A DNA stretch of 16,823 nt from the NCBI GenBank assembly GCA_005789975.1, contig SXWC01000164.1, positions 1 to 16,823 of the forward strand, in the 5' to 3' direction. A program made the position numbers and the translations under genes. This document shows positions 8,085 to 15,484 of this stretch, in pieces. The notes under the pieces are model-generated. The model was not told the origin of the DNA and did no database searches. It worked only from the letters and a program-made list of their open reading frames with translations. Source of the stretch: Planctomycetaceae bacterium (GTDB lineage: Bacteria > Planctomycetota > Planctomycetia > Pirellulales > UBA1268). Every line of letters begins with the position of its first letter. Position 1 is the first letter of the stretch.

Positions 8085-9076
8085 CAAGGGCCCTCCTTGG
8101 CATCCGCGGCATGCGCCGCCGCGTGGACAACCAGCCGGGCCGCGCGGCCCTGCGCCGCAAGCGGCCCGGCGAGCGGCTTACGGTGCACGATCGCGAGCCC
8201 GATCGAACCGCTGCCGGTGGCTGACTGACACGACGACGTGAGAATCCCGACAACCGCTTCCCCGCAGACCACCGCCGTGCCGGCCGGCGGCGGCGGTCCA
8301 TCGATCGCGACGACCGCGAGCGTGCGGTTCACATGGCCGACAGCGTCGAGCCGGGCCACCGTTTCCTGGCCGAGATAGCAGCCCTTCGTGAACGAGATCG
8401 CCCGCGCCGTGCGATCGAGTTCCTGCGGCAGGGTCTTCTCCGGGATGTCGGCGGGGAGCGGATGGCGGTTCTCGATCCGCAGGCACTCGACGGCGGCCGC
8501 ATCGGCCCGGGGCAGACCCTCGCTTTCGAGCCAGCCCCGCAGGCGATCCTGATCGCCGACGTCGAGTTGCACCAGAAAACAGTCGGGGCCGCACCAGTCG
8601 ATCCGGGCGAGCCGGATGGCGACTCCGCCGAGCCGGGTATCGACGTGATCGAAGAGCCGGGCCGGGACGGCCCCGGCGCGGGCGGTGAGCCAGTGCGTCG
8701 CCCGCGGGCCGGCGACGAGCAGGCTCGCCCGGTCGGCCGAGGCGTCGGTGAAGTTCACGTCCTCGCGGATGTGGTAGTGCTCCAGATGGTCGAGGAGCCG
8801 TTCCGCGGTCCCGGCGGCGACGTCGATCCACAGACCGACGTCGGTCCGCAGGAGGCCGGCCAGCGCGATCACCCAGCCTCGCGAGTCGGTGAAGAAGCCC
8901 TCGGTCCCCTGCCCCGCCTCGAGTCGCGCGAGGGCGGCCGTGGTGAACTTGTCGGTGAACCGGACGGCATCCGAGCCGGTCGCGAGAAGCACGCCGCGGC
9001 CCGGGAGATCGGCCCACGCCGCGGCGGTGCGGAGTTCGGCAGAGCCGCGGAGTTCGGGCAATGGATCGCTGGTCAT
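8084..9076 (-). CDS. ygfZ: YgfZ/GcvT-like folate-binding protein
   Basis: This 330-residue protein belongs to the YgfZ branch of the GcvT-fold family, which uses tetrahydrofolate to support assembly or repair of certain iron-sulfur enzymes. The diagnostic motif KGCYLGQE (231-238) with the conserved Cys233 is present, followed by TVARLDAVGHVNR. The preceding segment LRIENRHPLPADIPEKTLPQE resembles the family's substrate-cleft region, and a small C-terminal barrel with GxxxxxGILTSS follows. The start is uncertain. I used ATG 9076-9074; ATG 9136-9134 would add 20 residues with less biased third positions, and neither has a good Shine-Dalgarno. Sequence further upstream in this frame is not protein-like. 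It is the first gene of a tight two-gene unit with the Nudix hydrolase and diverges from the HTH gene. Confidence 0.85.
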   Translation of the reverse strand: MTSDPLPELRGSAELRTAAAWADLPGRGVLLATGSDAVRFTDKFTTAALARLEAGQGTEGFFTDSRGWVIALAGLLRTDVGLWIDVAAGTAERLLDHLEHYHIREDVNFTDASADRASLLVAGPRATHWLTARAGAVPARLFDHVDTRLGGVAIRLARIDWCGPDCFLVQLDVGDQDRLRGWLESEGLPRADAAAVECLRIENRHPLPADIPEKTLPQELDRTARAISFTKGCYLGQETVARLDAVGHVNRTLAVVAIDGPPPPAGTAVVCGEAVVGILTSSCQSATGSGSIGLAIVHRKPLAGPLAAQGRAARLVVHAAAHAADAKEGP

Positions 9077-9320
9077 GACGGCGGCGGCGGGAGTCGGTTC
9101 GTCCGGCCCGGCACCACGTGTGCGGATCGGCACCATGCAAAACAGGCTACCACGAGCGGCCGCGGCCGGCCCCTCCGCCTTTTTCGGGAAAAACTTTTCG
9201 GCCCGGCGAACGCTTTGGCCGTGAGCCGCGTATCTCCAAGCACCACGACGACGGGCAGGTTCGAACGCTCGGCCACCCCTCGACGTCGCGGGCATGGGCA
9301 CCACGCTTGGAGGGATTCTT

Positions 9321-9959
9321 ATGGCGACCGTTGACTGCGATCGGGTTTGCCGCAACGACTTCGACGACTCCGAAACCGGCTACAGCGATCCGCGGGCGGT
9401 CGCAGACACCGAGCACTCCGACGTCGCCCGGGCGGAGTTCGACGCGGAGTTCGTCGCCGAACCGGCGCCGGACGCGCGGGGGGCGTCGCTGGCGAAGCAG
9501 ACGCCGCTGCATCGCATCGCCGAAGTGCGGCGGCGCCAGGGGGTGACGCTCCGCAACGTCGCGCGGCGGCTCGGGATGTCGCTGCCGGTGGTGCGGCACC
9601 AGGAGCTGCCCGAATGCGATCTGCGGCTCTCCGATCTCCACCGCTGGCAGCAGGTGCTCGAGGTGCCGGTCGCGGAACTGCTCGTCGAGGGGGACGATCA
9701 GTTGTCGGGCCCGGTGCTCGAGCGGTCTCGGATGGTGAAGCTCATGAAGACCGCCGCCGCGATCCGCGAGCGGACCGAGGGGCAGCCGGTGAGTCAGATG
9801 GTGACGATGCTGATCGACCAGATTCTCGAGATCATGCCGGAGCTGTCGGACGTCACGCCGTGGCACGCCGGCGGTCAGCGGCGCACGCTTGACGACGTCG
9901 GTCGTACCGGCCGGCTGACGATCGCCGAGGACGTCTTCCGGCGCGACTTGGGTTCGTGA
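9321..9959 (+). CDS. Helix-turn-helix (XRE-like) DNA-binding protein
   Basis: This 212-residue protein has an acidic N-terminus (residues 1-55, many Asp/Glu). A central HTH-like domain follows at about 63-122 (LHRIAEVRRRQGVTLRNVAR with R-L-G-M-S-L-P-V-V-R-H, then a second helix pair to VAELLVEG), resembling Cro/C1-type repressors. The C-terminal helical region (about 130-180), VLERSRMVKLMKTAAAIRE and the following MVTMLIDQILEIMP, may oligomerise. ATG 9321 is fixed by GGAGGG ending seven bases upstream. The upstream in-frame ATG at 9294 lacks this. It reads divergently from ygfZ and may control itself or that pair, but no operator is evident. Target genes are unknown. I know of no functional name for this exact architecture. 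Confidence 0.8.
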   Translation: MATVDCDRVCRNDFDDSETGYSDPRAVADTEHSDVARAEFDAEFVAEPAPDARGASLAKQTPLHRIAEVRRRQGVTLRNVARRLGMSLPVVRHQELPECDLRLSDLHRWQQVLEVPVAELLVEGDDQLSGPVLERSRMVKLMKTAAAIRERTEGQPVSQMVTMLIDQILEIMPELSDVTPWHAGGQRRTLDDVGRTGRLTIAEDVFRRDLGS

Positions 9960-9978
9960 GCGGAGGCGACGGGTCGTC

Positions 9979-10007
9979 TTGTCCGCCCAGCCCCGTCCCT
10001 CTACGAT
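9979..10007 (+). promoter_or_regulatory. Sigma-70-like promoter upstream of the microprotein
   Basis: TTGTCC (9979-9984, four of six to TTGACA) is separated by 17 bases from TACGAT (10002-10007, four of six to TATAAT). It lies in the 105-bp gap after the HTH gene. Predicted transcription would start near 10014, about 50 bases before the GTG of the 28-codon ORF. A GCGGG/CCCGC hairpin (10019-10035) falls in the predicted leader. Confidence 0.3.
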
Positions 10008-10058
10008 CATTCCCGAGAGCGGGAAGAGGTCCCGCCCGACCCCTTCCGGATCAGGGAG

Positions 10059-10508
10059 TCAGCCGTGATTTCGTTCGTCGGCGTTCTGGGCATCACGCTG
10101 GTGCTGTTTCTCGTCGTTGCGTTGACGGGCCGCCTCATTCTCGGCCGGTGAGCCGGTCCGCGGGGCTCCCCGCGCGACGCCGATGACGAGCACCGCCAAA
10201 AACCCGCCGAGCACGCCGACGAGCGCCACCCAGGCGATCACCGCGAGCAACGCGTAATCCCGCAGCCAGACCAGCTCCGGCGGCTCGGAGCTCTTCGGCA
10301 CTTTCCGCTGCACGGGACCGTCGCGTCCGGACTGCTGCCGCATGTCGGCGCGAAAGGCGTCCCAGCCGGCCTGGGCCTCCGGGCTGCCGACGACCAACAG
10401 CCGCTGCTGCCGCCAGGCGAGAAACGCCGCGGGGGGGCCGCACACCGTGGCGAGCCAGGCCGCGACGACGACCGCCGTCAGGATCGACACCGCCCGGCCT
10501 CTGGCCAT
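10059..10508 (-). CDS. Small two-TM membrane protein of unknown function
   Basis: This 149-residue protein starts at ATG 10508-10506 with GGAGG five bases upstream, which decides it over a GTG four codons earlier. TM1 is about residues 7-34 (AVSILTAVVVAAWLATVCG). A polar loop of about 45 residues follows, with AQAGWDAFRADMRQQSGRDG and KVPKSSEPPELVWLRDY. TM2 is about 85-113 (LLAVIAWVALVGVLGGFLAV). The charged, Gln/Asn/Glu/Arg-rich tail after about 115 has relaxed third-position bias and is antisense to the 28-codon ORF, so the genuine functional part may end before it. I do not recognise a family. The gene diverges from the secreted-protein gene at 10670. Confidence 0.62.
   Translation of the reverse strand: MARGRAVSILTAVVVAAWLATVCGPPAAFLAWRQQRLLVVGSPEAQAGWDAFRADMRQQSGRDGPVQRKVPKSSEPPELVWLRDYALLAVIAWVALVGVLGGFLAVLVIGVARGAPRTGSPAENEAARQRNDEKQHQRDAQNADERNHG
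10065..10151 (+). CDS. Candidate 28-residue single-TM microprotein
   Basis: GTG at 10065 opens a 28-codon frame ending in TGA at 10149-10151. The peptide is one hydrophobic helix (VGVLGITLVLFLVVALTG is its core) with a short start and the basic tail RLILGR, so it would insert as a single transmembrane segment. CAGGGAG lies about six bases upstream of the GTG, and a promoter-like pair is found further upstream. Third positions are more GC-biased here than in the opposing reading frame. It is antisense to the last codons of the minus-strand gene ending at 10059. The family is unknown. Candidates include a regulatory small membrane protein or a chance ORF. Confidence 0.4.
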   Translation: MISFVGVLGITLVLFLVVALTGRLILGR

Positions 10509-10669
10509 CGATTCCTCCACTGCGGGCAGAGCCCGTCATTCACCGGAACACCCCATGTTTCCCGGGGCCCATCCAGTCTGGCACCGGATCGGACCGCCTG
10601 CTACCGTCGGCCCCCCGGATGCCGCCAGACCGCCCTTCGACGATGCCCGGAAGAGGAGTCCACCACGTG

Positions 10670-11842
10670 ATGCGTTCCGCCGCCGTCCCCAGCCATCGGG
10701 CCTTCGTGCTCGCGACTCTCGTGGCCTGCGGCTCCGCGCCGCCCGCCGTGGCTCAGAACGGTTGGCTGCCAACGGGCTGGTTTTCGTCCACCGCCGTCGA
10801 TTCCAAGGCGATGTATCCGCTGGCCGAGAAGGACGGTCCCTGGCTGGTGCTGGCGACCACCTACCGCGGCGAGGGTGCCCGCGAAGACGCCCGGAAGCTC
10901 GTCCAGGAGTTGCGGGGCACGCATCGGCTCCAGGCCTTCACCCACGAGAAAGCGTTCGATTACACGGGCGAGCAACGTGGCATGGGCCTCAATCCCGACG
11001 GCACCCCGAAGCGGATGCGGTATGCCAACGGGGGCCATGTCATCGAGGTTGCCGTGTTGGTCGGCGATTTCGCCTCGTTCGAAGACCCCCGGGGTCAGAA
11101 GGTGCTGCAGAAGGTGAAGGCGCTGCGGCCGAAGTCGTTCGATGCCTCGGCAAAGAACCGGCTGGAGAGCGAGTTCCTCCAGGCCAACAGCGATCACGTG
11201 CGCGGGGCCGCCACCAGTTCGAAGCCGCCGCTGCACGCCGCCCTGCTCATTCCCAATCCGCTCTTGCCGGCCGACTATTTCTCGCGGCAGCAGGTCGACG
11301 ACTTCGTGATGGAGATGAACGCCGACGTCACCCACGGCCTGCTCGACTGCCCGGGCCGCTACACCGTTCGGGTGGCGACGTTCACCGGCGCCGGAACGTT
11401 CAACACGTCGGCCGGCACCATCGACGAGGAGACGGGGGCCGGCGGGCTCGTCGATGTGAATCGATTCGTCGAGGTGCTCAAGGGCAACGGCTGGAAGGAT
11501 CCGCACGTGCGTGGCATGCAGCAGGAGAGCCGTCTGGTGGAGGCCGCCGACAAGGCCCACCGGCTCACCGAGGCCCTGCGGAAAAACGGCTGGCCAGCCT
11601 GGGAGTTTCATGACCGCGATTCGAGCGTCGTCTGCGTGGGCAGCATCGACCAGCTCGTCGTCCCCGGCCCCGGCGGCCGCCAGGCCCCGCACCCGGAGAT
11701 CGCGAGGATCGTCACGGCGCTGGGGCCCGATCCGGCGGCCCTCGCCCGAGGTCAGATCATGCCGCGTTCGTTCGACGGCATCATGCTCGATGTGCAGCCC
11801 AAGCCGATCGACGTGCCGCGGCCGCCGACGGGGCGACGATGA
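10670..11842 (+). CDS. Secreted protein with two SPOR-like segments, unknown function
   Basis: This 390-residue protein has a Sec signal: basic start MRSAAVPSHR, hydrophobic AFVLATLVACGSAPP and a likely AVA|QN cleavage near 28/29. LVAC|G (17-21) would alternatively be a lipobox, so it may be a lipoprotein. Two similar segments follow. The first (about 57-135) has WLVLATTYRGEGAREDARKL, LRGTHRLQAF and VAVLVGDF. The second (about 228-330) has YTVRVATFTGAGTF, then AADKAHRLTEALRKNGWPAW and VVCVGSID. Both resemble SPOR-type peptidoglycan-binding folds in their strand-helix-strand pattern (inferred). ATG 10670 is taken; GTG 10667 sits closer to GAGGAG (10653-10658). Its TGA overlaps the rdgB ATG by four bases (ATGA), so the two are translationally coupled. 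Confidence 0.75.
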   Translation: MRSAAVPSHRAFVLATLVACGSAPPAVAQNGWLPTGWFSSTAVDSKAMYPLAEKDGPWLVLATTYRGEGAREDARKLVQELRGTHRLQAFTHEKAFDYTGEQRGMGLNPDGTPKRMRYANGGHVIEVAVLVGDFASFEDPRGQKVLQKVKALRPKSFDASAKNRLESEFLQANSDHVRGAATSSKPPLHAALLIPNPLLPADYFSRQQVDDFVMEMNADVTHGLLDCPGRYTVRVATFTGAGTFNTSAGTIDEETGAGGLVDVNRFVEVLKGNGWKDPHVRGMQQESRLVEAADKAHRLTEALRKNGWPAWEFHDRDSSVVCVGSIDQLVVPGPGGRQAPHPEIARIVTALGPDPAALARGQIMPRSFDGIMLDVQPKPIDVPRPPTGRR

Positions 11843-12465
11843 CCGCGACGCTCATCCTGGGCACGACCAACCAGGGAAAAGTGCGGGAGCTGCTCGAACT
11901 TCTCGAGCCGTTCGGGGTGGGCTGTGTTTCGCTGGCGGGGCTCGCCGGCGCGGTGGATGTCGCGGAGACCGGCGACACCTTCGCGGAAAACGCGGCGCTC
12001 AAGGCGCAGGCCCAGGCACGGGCGTTGCGGAGCTGGGTTTTGGCGGAGGACAGCGGCCTGGTGGTGCCGGCGCTCGGTGGCGCACCGGGCATCCATTCGG
12101 CGCGGTTCTCCGGGCCGGCGGCGGGGGCCGACCGTGAAGCCGTCGATGCCCGCAACAGCGACCTGTTGCTCGCGAGGCTTGCCGGCCTGGTCGGCCGCGA
12201 TCGTGCCGCCCACTACGCCTGCCATGCGGCGTTTGCCGACCCGTCCGGCCGCATCGTCGCCGTGTCGGAGGGGGTGTGCGGCGGCGTGATCGCCGAATCA
12301 CCGACGGGTGCCGGCGGCTTCGGCTACGACCCGCTGTTCGTCGTTTCCGAATACCATCGCACGTTCGGCGAACTGCCGCCGGTCGTCAAGGCGGTGATCA
12401 GCCATCGAGGCCGCGCCATGCGGGCGATCATCCCGGCGATTGTCCACGCGCTGGCCGGGGGCTGA
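11839..12465 (+). CDS. rdgB: Non-canonical purine NTP pyrophosphatase (dITP/XTP, RdgB/HAM1 family)
   Basis: This 208-residue cytoplasmic enzyme hydrolyses dITP, XTP and related damaged purine nucleotides to monophosphates and pyrophosphate, keeping them out of DNA and RNA. All hallmark motifs are visible: TTNQGKVRE (9-17, phosphate binding), GDTFAENAALKA (45-56), the catalytic/metal Asp in AEDSGLVV (D71) followed by GAPGIHSARFSG (81-92), GFGYDPLF (160-167), TFGELP and SHRGRA (188-193). Length is normal for the family. The ATG is set by the ATGA overlap with the secreted-protein gene upstream. The stop codon is two bases from the stop of the convergent glycosyltransferase gene. Confidence 0.96.
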   Translation: MTATLILGTTNQGKVRELLELLEPFGVGCVSLAGLAGAVDVAETGDTFAENAALKAQAQARALRSWVLAEDSGLVVPALGGAPGIHSARFSGPAAGADREAVDARNSDLLLARLAGLVGRDRAAHYACHAAFADPSGRIVAVSEGVCGGVIAESPTGAGGFGYDPLFVVSEYHRTFGELPPVVKAVISHRGRAMRAIIPAIVHALAGG

Positions 12466-12467
12466 AG

Positions 12468-13565
12468 TCAGCTCGCGTGGGCCACCGGCCGTTGGCCGAG
12501 CCGGTGTTGCAGCACGCGAAGCACGTCGTCGGTTCCGCTCAGCCGTCCCGCAACGGCCGCCAGCGCGGGACGGTAGCCGGGGATGCCCTCCAGAAACGCC
12601 CGCACCCGCCCGGGATCGACCTCCTCGAGCGGGCAGAACTCACCGCAGCCCATCGACCGGAGGAAGTGGCTGTTCATGAGCTGCTCCGCATGGGCCCGCT
12701 CGGGCAGCGCGAGGAGCGGCTTGCCCAGATGAAGGGCCTCGCCGATGAGTTGGTTGCCGGCGGCCGACACCAGTCCGTGGCACGCGGCGAGATCCTCCAC
12801 GAATCGCCGCTCGTCGAGGGCGTGGAACGACACGTTGCCCACGTGCTCGCGGTGGCCGAGTCCGTAGACCCGCACGGGTCGGCCGCAGTCGGCCAGCGCC
12901 TCGATCGCCGAAAACGGAGTGTGACGCCGCAGGTAGCTCAGGAGGAAGCCTTCGTCGCGAGGCACCGCCTCCACGATCTCGCGGCGCAGCAGCGGGCCCA
13001 CCTGCACCACGTGCTCCCAGCCCCGGCGGAGTGGCGGACGAAAGAATGCCGAAACCACCGTGTCGGCCGCCTCCATGACGTACATCCAGACGGCATGGCT
13101 CATGAACCAGGCATTCCACTGCAGCGTCCAGGGCAGGGCGTCGAGGTCGTAGGCCAGCAGGAAGTGCTGGTGGTCCACGCTCACCAGCGGGATGCCCATG
13201 CGGCCCGCGGCCCGCGGCAGGGCCGGCTCAAAATCGGTGATCGCGAGGTCGGCCCCGAAGGCGTCGAGTTCCCGCATCATGCGATCGACGAGCGGGCCGA
13301 GCTGCCGGGCCTGATAGTCGAGGCCGGCCGCGATCGACTTCATCACGTCGAGCCGGCCGCCGCTGTACTCGAAGATCACACCGGGAATCTCCTCCACCCT
13401 GACCCGGGGAGAACGGTCCGCGAACCGCGATCTGAGGAAGTCGAGCGCGTCTGCGGAGGTCCAGATCAGGATGTCGTGGTCGTCTCCGAGCCGTTCGACG
13501 AGCGAGCCGACGCGGGTGGCGTGCCCCCGGCCCTCGCCACACAGGCTGATCGCGATTTTCGGCAT
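12468..13565 (-). CDS. MurG/MGT-like glycosyltransferase (GT-B fold)
   Basis: This 365-residue enzyme opens with MPKIAISLCGEGRGHATR, where GEGRGHATR is the glycine-rich donor/acceptor loop of MurG-, MGT- and MJ1255-type glycosyltransferases. A linker with YDLDALPWTLQWNAWFMSHAV follows. The C-terminal half has YGLGHREHVGNVSFHALDER and the nucleotide-sugar site ACHGLVSAAGNQLIGEALHL with GKPLLALPERAHAEQLMN. These match the family's GH and pGxxExxxxG-type signatures. It is probably cytoplasmic or membrane-peripheral and makes a glycolipid or polysaccharide unit; donor and acceptor are unknown. ATG 13565-13563 is the natural start (GGAGG eleven bases upstream); an extension to 13646 is not protein-like. 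It is convergent with rdgB (2 bp apart) and divergent from the PPIase gene. Confidence 0.88.
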   Translation of the reverse strand: MPKIAISLCGEGRGHATRVGSLVERLGDDHDILIWTSADALDFLRSRFADRSPRVRVEEIPGVIFEYSGGRLDVMKSIAAGLDYQARQLGPLVDRMMRELDAFGADLAITDFEPALPRAAGRMGIPLVSVDHQHFLLAYDLDALPWTLQWNAWFMSHAVWMYVMEAADTVVSAFFRPPLRRGWEHVVQVGPLLRREIVEAVPRDEGFLLSYLRRHTPFSAIEALADCGRPVRVYGLGHREHVGNVSFHALDERRFVEDLAACHGLVSAAGNQLIGEALHLGKPLLALPERAHAEQLMNSHFLRSMGCGEFCPLEEVDPGRVRAFLEGIPGYRPALAAVAGRLSGTDDVLRVLQHRLGQRPVAHAS

Positions 13566-13757
13566 GGCGGCGTCGGCCTCCGCGGTTGGGCCGCGGCGGC
13601 AGTGGTGCCGCCGGGGAAAGAGTCCCGGTATTGTGGACCGCCCCACCCCGTTCCGCCAGTTGTGCGGGGCCTGCTTCTGGAGACCGAAAGGGTCGCGTAT
13701 GCTGAGACGGGGACCACGCGATCGGATCGTGCCAGTTGCCGAGAGGGGGCATTCGCA

Positions 13758-14813
13758 GTGACGCCGTCATTCAGCGACCGTGTCGGAATCATGGCCGCGG
13801 CATCGAGGTGGCCCCGGCGGGTCATTCTGGTGCTGGCCGCCGGCGTGCTGGCAGGCCTTCCGGGAGCCCCGGCCGCGGCGGACGAAACGGACGTGGCGGT
13901 GCGTGTGGGCACGACGACGATCGCCCGCGGAACGATCGACGCCGTCCTGCGTCGCGTCAGCCCGGCCGTCTTCGGGGGGGGCGAATCGCGGCTGCAGTTG
14001 GAAGCCGCCGTGGTCGAGCAGCTCGTCGACGAGGCAATCCTGCGGCGCGAACTCTCCCGGCAGCTCGTCGCGGTCGCCGACTCGGAGGTCGACAGGGGTT
14101 TGCAGCGACTCAAGGCCCAGTTTGTCGGCAAGCCGCTGACGTTCGAGGATTTTCTGGCGCGGTCTGGCCGGGATGAGTCGATGCTCCGCCAGCAGATCGC
14201 CGTCGAGATCGGTCTCGAGAAGTACGTGCGGCAACGATTGACGCCCGAGGCGATCGAGGCGGCCTACGCGAAGGACCACCGGGAGGTCGATGGCACCCAG
14301 CTCAGGGTGAGCCATGTGGTGCTGCGGCCGGACGTCATCGGCGACGACGGCCTGGAGCGGCGGATCAAACAGGCCGCAGACATTCGTCGTGAAGTGCTGC
14401 AGGGCCGGACGACGTTCGAGGAGGCGGCCCGCCGGTATTCGGCCGGTCCGAGCCGAAGTCGCGGGGGCGATCTCGGATGGATCGGTCGCGATGGGCCATT
14501 GATCGAAGCCTTCGCGAAGCCGGCATTCGCGATCGCCAAAGGGGAAGTCTCGCGGCCGTTCGTCACGCCGTTCGGCATCCACATCGTGAAGGTCACCGCG
14601 ATCGAACCGGGCCGGGTCGGGATCGGAGCGGCCCGGCCGCGGCTCGAGAAGATGCTGGCGACCCGGTTCATCCGCGAGTTGATCGCGGAGGGACGACGGG
14701 CGACGGCGGTGGAGTATCAGGAGGGCGTGCCCCACTTCGACCCGTCCACGCCCGTCGATGGGCCGGAGCCGCGGCGGGTGGTCGTGGGCCCGGTGGCGGC
14801 GGCCGCAAACTAG
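13758..14813 (+). CDS. Secreted parvulin-type peptidyl-prolyl isomerase (SurA/PrsA-like)
   Basis: This 351-residue exported foldase has a signal peptide with a twin-basic RR at 20-21, hydrophobic VILVLAAGVLAGLPGAP and probable cleavage near AAA|DE (about 41/42). A SurA-like N-terminal chaperone domain (about 45-170) is followed by a parvulin domain (about 182-282): LRVSHVVLR, TTFEEAARRYSAGPSRSRGG, DLGWIGRDG, KPAFAIAKGEVSRPFVTPFG and IHIVKV. The GTG at 13758 has GAGAGGGGG eight bases upstream and gives a long n-region. ATG 13791 (340 residues) has only a weak GGA upstream and is the alternative. The role is assisting folding of exported proteins. It diverges from the glycosyltransferase gene with a 192-bp gap in which I found only a weak TTCTGG-N17-TATGCT pair. 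Confidence 0.9.
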   Translation: MTPSFSDRVGIMAAASRWPRRVILVLAAGVLAGLPGAPAAADETDVAVRVGTTTIARGTIDAVLRRVSPAVFGGGESRLQLEAAVVEQLVDEAILRRELSRQLVAVADSEVDRGLQRLKAQFVGKPLTFEDFLARSGRDESMLRQQIAVEIGLEKYVRQRLTPEAIEAAYAKDHREVDGTQLRVSHVVLRPDVIGDDGLERRIKQAADIRREVLQGRTTFEEAARRYSAGPSRSRGGDLGWIGRDGPLIEAFAKPAFAIAKGEVSRPFVTPFGIHIVKVTAIEPGRVGIGAARPRLEKMLATRFIRELIAEGRRATAVEYQEGVPHFDPSTPVDGPEPRRVVVGPVAAAAN

Positions 14814-14913
14814 GCAGGCTGGCCAGGGGGCGTGCTTTCGTGGCGGGGTAATCCCGATTGTGGCTTGGGGATCGGGCCGCTAGTCTTCCCCGCCCGCTCT
14901 GGTGTATTGCTGC

Positions 14914-15450
14914 ATGAAGATCCGTTCCGCCCTGCTCGTCGCCTGCCTGCTCGTCGTGCCAGCGTTTGCGATGTTTTCCCATCGCATTCCGGCGACGGTG
15001 CGGCAGGCGGTGCGGGAGGCGGTCATGAGTGGCCTGGCCCGTTGGCAGCGGCCGGCGGTGGCCGCTTCCCGCGAGCCGTCCCCGCCGGCATCCGCCGAGG
15101 CGGTCGTTCCGCCCGCAGAATCACCGCCAACGGTGGTGCAGGATGCCGCTGTCGAGGAACCGTCGGCCGGTCCGCCGAGTGCGCTGCGGCTCGATCTGGA
15201 GCAACGGCTCCAGGACCTCGGGGGCATGGCCTTTGACTGCCGGCCGATGCAGGGTTTCGGTGGCACCCACGTGGCGTCCTGTCGCGTGCCGCTCGATTCA
15301 TCGGGCCAGTTGATGCGGGTGTTTCAGGCGTCGGGATCCGGTGCCGACGAAGCCACCCGCACGTTGGTGGCGGACGTGGCCGCCTGGAAGCAGAGAATGG
15401 CCCTCCGCGGTCCGCCCGGACCCACGGCGGCCGAACGTCGCCGGTTCTGA
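14914..15450 (+). CDS. Membrane-anchored small protein, unknown function
   Basis: This 178-residue protein begins MKIRSALLVACLLVVPAFAM, a signal peptide or N-terminal anchor. The middle (about 45-90) is Pro/Ala/Glu/Val-rich and probably unstructured. The C-terminal part (about 91-165) is more ordered: LRLDLEQRLQDLGGMAFDCR, then GGTHVASCRVPLDSSGQLMR and an Ala-rich helix LVADVAAWKQRM. Cys109 and Cys123 could form a disulfide outside the cytoplasm. ATG 14914 lacks a clear Shine-Dalgarno; the upstream in-frame start at 14902 adds only four residues. It lies between the PPIase gene and scpB on the same strand, 34 bp before scpB. No family recognised; coding is supported by the signal sequence and codon bias. 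Confidence 0.68.
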   Translation: MKIRSALLVACLLVVPAFAMFSHRIPATVRQAVREAVMSGLARWQRPAVAASREPSPPASAEAVVPPAESPPTVVQDAAVEEPSAGPPSALRLDLEQRLQDLGGMAFDCRPMQGFGGTHVASCRVPLDSSGQLMRVFQASGSGADEATRTLVADVAAWKQRMALRGPPGPTAAERRRF

Positions 15451-15484
15451 GACCTGGTCGGATCCTGCCGCCCGGTATTTCGAG

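Noticed and set aside
9258..9266. GGTTCGAAC, resembling a tRNA T-arm core
   Set aside because: The flanking bases do not form a T-stem (the base after the loop is G, not C), and no anticodon arm or acceptor stem is found around it.
9073..9276. Minus-strand 67-codon frame beginning AERSNLPVVVVLGDTRL in the ygfZ-HTH gap
   Set aside because: The first residues look protein-like, but the GTG has its only purine run directly adjacent, the rest is Arg/Pro-rich, and it runs into the ygfZ start in another frame.
8333..9334. Long plus-strand open frame opposite ygfZ
   Set aside because: The opposite strand carries the KGCYLGQE motif and good codon bias; the plus translation has no recognisable domain.
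13767..14735. Long open frame on the minus strand opposite the PPIase gene
   Set aside because: Antisense shadow of a secure parvulin gene; the translation is His/Arg/Asp-rich with no domain, as expected from GC-rich codons read backwards.
14858..14886. TTGTGG-N17-TAGTCT before the small anchored-protein gene
   Set aside because: Only three of six matches in each box; the 17-base spacing alone is not enough to call a promoter.
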